DNA of 7,389 bases from Eubacterium sp. (GTDB taxonomy: Bacteria > Bacillota > Clostridia > Lachnospirales > Lachnospiraceae). Location: assembly GCA_022776205.1 (NCBI GenBank), contig JALFIK010000113.1, positions 1 to 7,389 on the forward strand. Direction: 5' to 3'. Made by a program: the position numbers and the translations under genes. Shown here piece after piece: positions 1-5,073 of the stretch. Below the pieces are notes generated by a model. The model saw nothing but the letters and a program-made list of their open reading frames with translations, was not told the DNA's origin and searched no databases. The stretch's first letter is position 1. Each line of letters starts with the position of its first letter.

Positions 1-42
1 AGTCAGATGAAAACGATTCAGAAAAAAAGTAAGGGCAGGTAA
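1..42 (+). CDS. Possible 3' end of an upstream gene (frame uncertain)
   Basis: The window seems to open inside the last codons of a rightward gene, because a strong rightward terminator follows at 72-116 with no other gene before it. Two frames are open from the left edge. One ends at TAA 40-42 (tail SQMKTIQKKSKGR) and the other at TAA 30-32 (tail SDENDSEKK). The third frame stops at once. Nothing in so short a tail identifies the product, and I cannot choose between the two frames. Confidence 0.3.
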   Translation, partial: SQMKTIQKKSKGR

Positions 43-71
43 TAAATTACCATACTTCAAAACAAGAGCAG

Positions 72-116
72 AACACCTCGCAACCAGCATAAACACTGGA
101 TTTGCGAGGTGTTTTA
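72..116 (+). terminator. Rho-independent terminator of the upstream gene
   Basis: A perfect 12-bp stem pairs AACACCTCGCAA (72-83) with TTGCGAGGTGTT (102-113). The 18-base loop contains a further CCAG/CTGG pairing (84-87 with 96-99). The stem runs into TTTTAATCT on the + strand, so it terminates rightward transcription and isolates the ktr promoter region from the gene to the left. Confidence 0.85.
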
Positions 117-238
117 ATCTAGTCAACTGTCAAAGACAGGATTATACAATAAAATAAAATAAGGGACAACCATCTTTTTCTCTTTCGCCCCATCTTTACA
201 AGATATTAATATAATGTTATTATTTCTCTGCATTATCT

Positions 239-258
239 TAACATATTTCTAACATATT
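239..258 (+). promoter_or_regulatory. Tandem direct repeat TAACATATT x2, candidate OmpR-family operator
   Basis: Two identical 9-mers TAACATATT (239-247 and 250-258) are separated by two bases, giving an 11-bp period, about one helical turn. The similarity extends to AACATATTTCT / AACATATTCCT. Head-to-tail repeats of about 10-11 bp are the usual sites of OmpR/PhoB-family response regulators, the class of the KdpE encoded at 2491-3207. They lie about 80-100 bases upstream of the predicted start of the ktr transcript. The same 9-mer recurs at 4772-4780 over the kdpD promoter. That KdpE binds here is inference. Confidence 0.45.
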
Positions 259-280
259 CCTTTTTAATTCTTATCCCATT

Positions 281-298
281 TTTATACCATCCATTACA
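281..298 (+). promoter_or_regulatory. KdpE-site-like sequence upstream of ktr promoter
   Basis: TTTATACCATCCATTACA sits just upstream of the weak -35. From memory, the E. coli kdpFABC operator recognised by KdpE has TTTATA and TTTACA half-sites (TTTATACTTTTTTTACA). Here the half-sites are TTTATA (281-286) and ATTACA (293-298), with a 6-base instead of a 5-base spacer. The position, roughly -56 to -39 from the predicted start, suits an activator. The region is AT-rich, so chance resemblance is possible. Confidence 0.4.
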
Positions 299-301
299 TA
301 A

Positions 302-330
302 TAGAATCATGATTCTGGATAGTATATAAT
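302..330 (+). promoter_or_regulatory. Predicted promoter of the small-ORF-ktrB-ktrA operon
   Basis: A perfect -10 TATAAT lies at 325-330. The hexamer 17 bp upstream, TAGAAT (302-307), is a poor -35, and there is no TGn extension. A good -10 with a poor -35 suggests dependence on an activator, which fits the candidate KdpE sites upstream. The predicted start near 337 gives a leader of about 48 bases before the ATG at 385. No known riboswitch is recognisable in the leader; only a weak GTGTC/GACAC stem (340-344 with 361-365) is seen. Confidence 0.55.
303..316. repeat. 14-bp perfect palindrome inside the ktr promoter
   Basis: AGAATCATGATTCT is a perfect inverted repeat with no spacer. It lies between the -35 position and the -10, where a bound dimer would block RNA polymerase. 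It may be the operator of a dimeric repressor; none is identified in the window. Confidence 0.4.
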
Positions 331-384
331 GCGTGAAAAGTGTCATAAAAAAGTTGTTTCGACACAGAATAAAAAGGAGTTCAG

Positions 385-510
385 ATGGAGTATGTATTTT
401 TACTTTTTGTGCTGATTTACCTGTTTTTCACAGGCATGCATGTCTGTAAGAAAACCGGCCATTTCATGGAAACGATAGAAAAGAGAAAGGACACAGAAGA
501 CCATGAATAA
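385..510 (+). CDS. Unannotated 41-residue single-helix membrane protein ahead of ktrB
   Basis: A short gene with a good ribosome binding site (AAAAAGGAG at 371-379, five bases before ATG 385) encodes 41 residues. Residues 2-18 (from EYVFLLFVLIYLFF to the second Met) form one hydrophobic helix. They are followed by a basic HVCKKTGH patch and a charged hydrophilic tail ending in KRKDTEDHE. Its TAA (508-510) overlaps the ktrB ATG (503-505) by 8 bases, so translation of the two is probably coupled and the peptide would be made with the channel subunit. By size and position it recalls KdpF, the roughly 30-residue peptide of the Kdp ATPase, but I see no sequence identity with it. It may be an accessory or assembly subunit of the Ktr channel, or only a translational leader. 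I do not recognise the family. The strong RBS, hydrophobic profile and overlap make a real gene likely. Confidence 0.7.
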   Translation: MEYVFLLFVLIYLFFTGMHVCKKTGHFMETIEKRKDTEDHE

Positions 511-1816
511 CCTGTTTAAAAAAATGAGTTATACCCGTGTGATCGCACTGAGTTTTCTTTTAATTATTTTTACGGGAGCCTGTCTGCTGACCTTGCCGTT
601 TGCATCGGCCTCCCACTGTTTTACCCCATTTCTTGATGCGCTGTTTACTGCGACAAGCGCAACATGTGTGACCGGTCTTGTAGTCTATGATACGGCAACC
701 TACTGGTCCACTGCGGGGCAACTTATCATCCTGCTTCTGATTCAGATTGGTGGTCTTGGCCTGATGACCCTCATCAGCATGTTTGCAATTTTTATGAAAC
801 GAAAAATAGGATTGAGTGAAAGAATGCTTCTGATCCAGTCTTCCGGTAATATCCGAACCAACGGTGTTGTCCAGTTGATCCGGCGGATCTGTATGGGCAC
901 TGCTCTGTTTGAGGGGACCGGCGCTGTCCTGCTGATGTTCCGTTTTATCCCGGAATTCGGACCGGTGAGAGGGATTTACTACAGCATTTTTCATTCTATT
1001 TCCGCTTTTTGTAATGCCGGATTTGACCTGATGGGAATAAAGGAACCTTTTTCCTCCCTCACTTCTTACAGAAATGATTTGTATGTAAACCTGATTATCA
1101 TGGCACTCATCATTATCGGAGGAATCGGTTTTACCGTATGGAGCGATTTTATCTCCCACAAACTGGATTTTAAAAACTACTCTCTCCACTCAAAGATTGT
1201 CCTGCTCACAACTCTTTCTCTTCTTTTCGGAGGCACTGTTTTATTCTGGCTTCTTGAACCGGATACCAACCTTCTGACAGCTTCTTTTATGTCTGTCACT
1301 ACGAGAACAGCGGGCTTTAATACGATTCCCCTTGATAAACTGACAGATTCGGGCAGTGTGGTTGCCATGCTTCTTATGTTTATCGGTGGAAGTCCCGGTT
1401 CCACCGCCGGCGGTGTCAAAACAACGACTGTAGCAGTCATTCTCTTTTCCCTGATCTGCCTTTCCGAGGGAAGGGAACAGGTAACGATCCACAAACGCCG
1501 GATTGAAGATTCCACGATCAAACACGCGACAGTCATCTGTTTTGTTTATCTTGTGGCAATTCTTGCAGCATCCATTCTGATCTGCAGTTTCGATCATCTT
1601 GGCATGAAAGCAGTTTTATTTGAGACGGCTTCTGCTTCCGGTACCGTTGGCCTTACCATGGGAATCACGACCGGGCTTAGCAAAATCAGCAGAATGATTC
1701 TGATTATACTTATGTACGGCGGACGAATCGGCGGACTTTCTCTCCTTCTTGTTTTTGCAGAGAGAAAAAAAGAAGCCCCTCTCAAACGTCCGATTGAAAA
1801 AATACTTATCGGTTAA
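503..1816 (+). CDS. ktrB: Ktr/Trk-type K+ uptake channel subunit KtrB
   Basis: This is the membrane translocation subunit of a Ktr potassium uptake system (TrkH/TrkG/KtrB superfamily), working as a dimer on a KtrA ring. At 437 residues it has KtrB length; TrkH is longer. All four pore loops with their filter glycines are visible: TCVTGL (53-58), FCNAGF (169-174), RTAGFN (268-273) and GTVGLT (380-385). The KtrB gating-loop motif GGSPGSTAGGVKTTT lies at 295-309, and the protein ends with the usual GGRIGGLSLLLVF segment and a basic tail. The start overlaps the stop of the preceding small gene; a modest AAAGGA lies 11 bases upstream, consistent with translational coupling. ktrA follows 15 bases downstream. 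Family knowledge: KtrB proteins are often Na+-stimulated and take up K+ at moderate external concentrations. TrkG/TrkH labels in databases would describe the same protein. Confidence 0.93.
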   Translation: MNNLFKKMSYTRVIALSFLLIIFTGACLLTLPFASASHCFTPFLDALFTATSATCVTGLVVYDTATYWSTAGQLIILLLIQIGGLGLMTLISMFAIFMKRKIGLSERMLLIQSSGNIRTNGVVQLIRRICMGTALFEGTGAVLLMFRFIPEFGPVRGIYYSIFHSISAFCNAGFDLMGIKEPFSSLTSYRNDLYVNLIIMALIIIGGIGFTVWSDFISHKLDFKNYSLHSKIVLLTTLSLLFGGTVLFWLLEPDTNLLTASFMSVTTRTAGFNTIPLDKLTDSGSVVAMLLMFIGGSPGSTAGGVKTTTVAVILFSLICLSEGREQVTIHKRRIEDSTIKHATVICFVYLVAILAASILICSFDHLGMKAVLFETASASGTVGLTMGITTGLSKISRMILIILMYGGRIGGLSLLLVFAERKKEAPLKRPIEKILIG

Positions 1817-1831
1817 GGAGGAACTTATTCT

Positions 1832-2485
1832 ATGAAATCTATTCTTGTAATCGGCATGGGAATTCTCGGTCAGCATCTTGCAGCAAAAATGCAGGAATTG
1901 GGAAATGATGTGATGATCGTCGATAAAGATGAAGCTGTCATTCAGAAACTCTCCCCTGCTTTTAAAAATTCTTTTGCCGGTGATTGTACCGACGAAGGGG
2001 TACTGCGGGCACTGGGTGTCAATAACTTTGATTACTGTTTCGTTGCAATCGGAGAAGATTTTTACGCATCTCTGGAAATCACTTCTATCCTGAAGGAACT
2101 GGGTGCCCAGTATGTAATTTCCAAGGCAAAACGGGCTCGTCAGGCTGAGTTTTTAAAGAAGATCGGAGCGGATGAAGTCTTTTACCCAGAAAGAGAGATT
2201 GCGGAAAAACTTGCCGTCCGTTATAATGCGACAAATATTTTTGATTACATTCCGCTTACTTCGGAATACTCCATTTTTGAGATTCCAATCCTTCCGGAAT
2301 GGATTGGAAAAAACATTATTACCATCGATGTCCGAAATAAATTTCAGGTGAACATTATTGCAATTAAAAACCAGAATCATCTGATGCCTGTTCCCGGCGG
2401 TCACTATACTTTTAAAGAAAATGATCACATTGTCGTTATCGGAAAATCAAACGATGTGTTTAAACTGTCTTCAAAAACAAAATAA
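1832..2485 (+). CDS. ktrA: Ktr system gating subunit KtrA (RCK/TrkA protein)
   Basis: This is the cytosolic regulatory subunit that forms a ring under KtrB and gates it according to bound nucleotide. The 217 residues are one RCK_N plus one RCK_C domain, the KtrA size and about half of E. coli TrkA. The Rossmann fingerprint GMGILG (8-13) and an acidic residue at the end of strand 2 (VDKDE, Asp31/Asp33) indicate adenine-nucleotide binding (NAD(H)/ATP/ADP class). AGDCTDEGVLRALGV (49-63) and VAIGED (71-76) are typical RCK_N segments. RCK_C covers about 137-214; in several Gram-positive KtrA proteins it binds c-di-AMP, but that cannot be shown here. A perfect AAGGAGG (1815-1821) overlaps the ktrB stop, 10 bases before the ATG. 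The stop lies 5 bases from the convergent kdpE stop, with no terminator hairpin between. Confidence 0.92.
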   Translation: MKSILVIGMGILGQHLAAKMQELGNDVMIVDKDEAVIQKLSPAFKNSFAGDCTDEGVLRALGVNNFDYCFVAIGEDFYASLEITSILKELGAQYVISKAKRARQAEFLKKIGADEVFYPEREIAEKLAVRYNATNIFDYIPLTSEYSIFEIPILPEWIGKNIITIDVRNKFQVNIIAIKNQNHLMPVPGGHYTFKENDHIVVIGKSNDVFKLSSKTK

Positions 2486-2490
2486 AGATC

Positions 2491-3207
2491 TTAAGCATCC
2501 GTCTCTTCCCTTTCTTTTTCAATAAAACGGTATCCTATTCCGATTTCCGTTGTAATATAGTGGGGATGAGACGGATCCTTTTCTATCTTTCTCCGCAGAC
2601 TTGACATACAGACCCGGATACTTCTTGAATTTTTATCTTCCGCATATCCCCATACTTCCTTCATAATCTGCCTGTGGGTCACAACCTTTCCGCAGTTTAC
2701 CACAAGAACCATTAGCAGCTTATATTCCAGCGGGGTCAGATGAATTTCCTCCTGCCCAAGGAAAATACGACGCCGGTCCTCATCAATGGTCAGTTCATCA
2801 AAATGATAAACATTTTCCGGCCGGGTATAATCTTTTCCGATCATATAACGCTCCATTACCCGCACTCTGGCCATCAGTTCTCCCATGGAGAAAGGCTTTG
2901 TCACATAATCATTTGCTCCTGCATCCAGCGCTTTAATTTTGTCTTCATCCATCTCCCTGGCTGAAACAACAAGAATCGGAATCTCCGATACTTTCCGAAT
3001 CTCTCGAATTACTTCTTCCCCATCAAGATCCGGAAGTCCCAAATCTAACAGGATGATATCCGGCGCCATGGTACAAAACTGCAGGATGCCTTCCTTTCCA
3101 CAAGCCGCCCGGATTACCTGATAGTCTTTCGCCCGAAGTGCCATGGAAAGAAAATCCGCTATTTTTTTATCATCTTCAATAATTAATATTTTCACTCTGT
3201 TTTCCAT
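2491..3207 (-). CDS. kdpE: KdpE-like response regulator (OmpR/PhoB family)
   Basis: This 238-residue DNA-binding regulator is the phosphorylation partner of the upstream KdpD. The receiver domain (about 5-117) has the acidic pair Asp12/Asp13, phospho-acceptor Asp55 in LLDLGLPD, switch Ser82 (VVSAR) and Lys104 (TKPF). The C-terminal winged helix (about 133-232) carries LTPLEYKLL, the recognition-helix region RSIRVCMSSLRRKIE and the closing wing TEIGIGYRF. The gene starts 4 bases after the kdpD stop, with AGGG eight bases before the ATG inside the kdpD end, so the two are one operon. Such regulators usually activate K+ uptake genes when K+ is limiting. No kdpFABC is in the window, so the adjacent ktr operon is the natural candidate target (inference). 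Transcription past its end would run antisense into ktrA. Confidence 0.9.
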   Translation of the reverse strand: MENRVKILIIEDDKKIADFLSMALRAKDYQVIRAACGKEGILQFCTMAPDIILLDLGLPDLDGEEVIREIRKVSEIPILVVSAREMDEDKIKALDAGANDYVTKPFSMGELMARVRVMERYMIGKDYTRPENVYHFDELTIDEDRRRIFLGQEEIHLTPLEYKLLMVLVVNCGKVVTHRQIMKEVWGYAEDKNSRSIRVCMSSLRRKIEKDPSHPHYITTEIGIGYRFIEKEREETDA

Positions 3208-3211
3208 AATA

Positions 3212-4738
3212 CTATCCCTGTTCTTCCTGTATCAGATTCTCACAAGCCTCATCACAGTCCGGAAGGGAGATTTCAAAGCAGGCACCACCATCCCGGTTAT
3301 TCCATGCCCGAATCCGTCCTCCGTGAGCCTCAACAATCGCCTTACAGATTGTAAGACCCAGGCCAACACCTCTTCCCTTATCCACACTATGGGCAAAGCC
3401 GGTCACAAACCCGTCAAATATATGCTCCATAACTTCACCGTCAATTCCCGGGCCGTTATCTTTTACCTGAAAAATAATCTGACTGCCATTTTCCCTTGCA
3501 CAAAGAAGGATTTCGGCATCCTCTCCGGCATACTTATAGGCATTGTCAATCAGGTTTAACAAAACCTGCACAAACAGGCTCCCATCCACCTTTACCAGAC
3601 AGATTTCTTCTGGTTCCTGAATAGTCAGCCTTTTTTTGTCATATACGGCCGGGAGACGTTCCGCTGTCTCGTTTAGCAGATCATCCACAGACTCATACTC
3701 TGTATGAAGAGTCAGTTTCCCATCGGAAATCCTTGTCATATTTAATATATTCTTCACCGTCATATTAAGCCAGGAGGCTTCCTCAATAATATTGTCTACA
3801 AGCTGTCCGGCATCCTCCCTGCTCACCTGCTCCATCTGCCTTCCCTTATCCGGTTCAAAATAATTCTCCAGCAGATTGGCAGAACCGATGATTCCCGTAA
3901 GCGGGGTTCTTAAATCATGGGAAATACTCCGGAGCAGAGTACTTTTCAAATGTTCACTTTCCATGGCCAGGCGGATTTTCTCCCGCTCCGCATAAATGGA
4001 CTCCCGGTCAAAAACCAGAGCGGTCTGATAAATGATTGCGTTGATGATCTTCTCCGTATTCTCATCAAAACAGGTTCCTTTTTTAAAGAACACCTTCCCC
4101 ATTTCCCGGCTGATTCCCCTTACCACAATCCCCCTTCCAAAATCCTCCGGTAAAAGCTTACATCCATCCCCAGGCATGTAATATACCGCTGCCAAAGAGG
4201 AGCAGTCAGAAAAAATTTCCCGAAATTCCTTGTTAAGCACCATCTTACAGGGAACCCCTGCACATTCATAAAGATATTCCAGAGAACTTTCTATAATATG
4301 ATTCATCCCTGTCAATTTCAGAAAGCCTTCCGTAATCTCATAAAGCCTTCCTGTCACAGCGCTGTTCTCATCCGCAATCTCCTTCTGCCTCTTTAACTTT
4401 GATGATAAAAGACCGGATATCGCCGAAGCGGCAAAGAAGAAAAAAAGTAGAAAAAAATCCTGCCGGTTCCCAATGAGCAGAGTATGAAAAGGCTCTGTAA
4501 AAAAGAAGTTAAATAAAAATACACTCAGGATTGCATCCAGAAATCCATACCAGTATCCACTGGTCACGACCGTTGTCAACAACACGCCCACAAGAAAAAT
4601 CATCAGAAGATTCTCTTTTCTGAAACCCATACGCCCAAGCCCGACAGAGACTGCCGTCACTGCTGTGGCAATTAAAAAGACCATTGCAAGGCAAAACACA
4701 TTATAGTAAAGCTTTTCTCTTCCCTTCTTTTTGCACAT
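3212..4738 (-). CDS. kdpD: Short KdpD-like sensor histidine kinase without the N-terminal KdpD/USP part
   Basis: This is a membrane sensor kinase for turgor or K+ status that phosphorylates KdpE. Its 508 residues compare with about 890 in E. coli KdpD. It starts directly with the four-helix DUF4118 membrane block (about 11-112, with the family signature NFFFTEPFHTL at 77-87). A GAF-like region (about 130-245) follows, then a HisKA helix with SISHDLRTPL (His274), the N-box NLIDNAYKY (395-403), DNGPGI (427-432) and GRGVGLGL (455-462). All catalytic boxes are intact. The missing part is the Walker-type KdpD domain and the USP domain, which in S. aureus KdpD binds c-di-AMP. The start follows GAGGAG with only two bases between, an unusually tight spacing. 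The gene has its own extended -10 and non-coding DNA upstream, so it appears natively short rather than broken. Confidence 0.9.
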   Translation of the reverse strand: MCKKKGREKLYYNVFCLAMVFLIATAVTAVSVGLGRMGFRKENLLMIFLVGVLLTTVVTSGYWYGFLDAILSVFLFNFFFTEPFHTLLIGNRQDFFLLFFFFAASAISGLLSSKLKRQKEIADENSAVTGRLYEITEGFLKLTGMNHIIESSLEYLYECAGVPCKMVLNKEFREIFSDCSSLAAVYYMPGDGCKLLPEDFGRGIVVRGISREMGKVFFKKGTCFDENTEKIINAIIYQTALVFDRESIYAEREKIRLAMESEHLKSTLLRSISHDLRTPLTGIIGSANLLENYFEPDKGRQMEQVSREDAGQLVDNIIEEASWLNMTVKNILNMTRISDGKLTLHTEYESVDDLLNETAERLPAVYDKKRLTIQEPEEICLVKVDGSLFVQVLLNLIDNAYKYAGEDAEILLCARENGSQIIFQVKDNGPGIDGEVMEHIFDGFVTGFAHSVDKGRGVGLGLTICKAIVEAHGGRIRAWNNRDGGACFEISLPDCDEACENLIQEEQG

Positions 4739-4767
4739 TTCTCCTCATCCCCACAGATTTTTTATCC

Positions 4768-4776
4768 ATTATAACA
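4768..4776 (-). promoter_or_regulatory. Extended -10 promoter of kdpDE
   Basis: Read on the - strand this is TGTTATAAT, a perfect TATAAT with the TGn extension that allows weak or absent -35 boxes; none is evident upstream. The predicted start near 4761 gives a leader of about 20 bases ending in GAGGAG before the ATG. The reverse strand at 4772-4780 reads TAACATATT, the 9-mer repeated in the ktr promoter, so a regulator bound there would cover the -10. Confidence 0.6.
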
Positions 4777-4809
4777 TATTTTTTTCTTTTTCTCCTGAAA
4801 ATATTTTAC

Positions 4810-4838
4810 TTGACGAAAAAACGGGGATACTATATGAT
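4810..4838 (+). promoter_or_regulatory. Sigma-A-type promoter of the exchanger gene
   Basis: TTGACG (4810-4815), a 17-base spacer and TATGAT (4833-4838) match the housekeeping consensus at 5/6 positions in each hexamer. Initiation near 4845 would start the RNA almost exactly at the 5' end of the riboswitch aptamer, which supports both calls. It is divergent from the kdpDE promoter, with about 35 bases between the two. Confidence 0.8.
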
Positions 4839-4845
4839 AAAAAAA

Positions 4846-4962
4846 ATGATATGAGGGAGTAGTTAGCATTTTATATTTGTAAAATGGGATATTATTCGTC
4901 ATCACGCTTTTTAAGCCGGATAATATACAGCGTAACACGCATTGTAACGAGACTTTTATCGT
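4846..4962 (+). promoter_or_regulatory. yybP-ykoY (Mn2+-sensing) riboswitch aptamer
   Basis: The leader follows the yybP-ykoY pattern in order. It has GGGAGTAG near 4855-4862, a variable P2 hairpin CATTTTA/TAAAATG (4867-4873 with 4880-4886), and P3 ATATTAT/ATAATAT (4889-4895 with 4920-4926). Inside P3 are the conserved CGTCA (4897-4901) and CCGG (4916-4919). A small P4 GCG/CGC (4930-4932 with 4938-4940) follows, then the 3' consensus AACGAGAC (4946-4953). P1 can form between ATGATATGAG (4846-4855) and CTTTTATCGT (4953-4962), with one mismatch and two wobbles. As I recall it, B. subtilis yybP has the same U-CGUCA...CCGG arrangement inside P3. The class senses Mn2+ and generally switches on metal exporters. 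The exact edges are approximate. Confidence 0.9.
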
Positions 4963-4994
4963 ACTTTTTGGGTGCGGTAAAAGTCTCGTTTTGT
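4946..4994 (+). terminator. Riboswitch expression platform: intrinsic terminator
   Basis: AACGAGACTTTTA (4946-4958) pairs perfectly with TAAAAGTCTCGTT (4978-4990). Six further pairs, two of them wobbles, extend the stem to 19 bp with a 7-base loop, and the run continues as TTTTGT. Its 5' strand contains the P1 3' strand (4953-4962), so aptamer and terminator exclude each other. Ligand-stabilised P1 should allow read-through. Confidence 0.9.
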
Positions 4995-5007
4995 CTGGAC
5001 ATCACTC

Positions 5008-5037
5008 ATTTCCCGCCAAAATGGCCCTCCGGGAAAT
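5008..5037 (+). other. Second leader hairpin between terminator and RBS
   Basis: ATTTCCCG (5008-5015) pairs perfectly with CGGGAAAT (5030-5037). It has no U-run, so it is not a terminator. It ends 25 bases before the ribosome binding site AAGGAGG (5063-5069) and may protect the RNA or help ribosome access. Its function is unknown. Confidence 0.4.
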
Positions 5038-5073
5038 AAACATTTATCAGGAAAAATGAAATAAGGAGGAACT

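Noticed and set aside
127..139. Short inverted repeat CTGTC-AAA-GACAG as an operator or terminator
   Set aside because: Only 5 bp, no T-run, and distant from the promoter; likely chance in AT-rich spacer.
210..215. Second TATAAT as an alternative ktr promoter
   Set aside because: No -35-like hexamer at 16-18 bp (the region reads GCCCCA), and it lies upstream of the candidate operator sites.
340..365. GTGTC/GACAC stem-loop in the ktr leader as a regulatory RNA element
   Set aside because: Five pairs with a 16-base loop is too weak to support a call.
337..384. A c-di-AMP (ydaO-type) riboswitch ahead of ktr, as in Bacillus
   Set aside because: The leader is only about 48 bases, AT-rich, with one weak 5-bp stem; none of the conserved ydaO elements is present here or in 116-336.
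560..1876. Several - strand open frames opposite ktrB
   Set aside because: They are shadows of a well-conserved membrane protein gene, without sensible ribosome binding sites or domains.
3212..4738. KdpD as a truncated pseudogene
   Set aside because: All kinase motifs are intact, it has its own promoter and start, and the upstream DNA shows no remnants of the missing domains; it is better seen as a natural short form.
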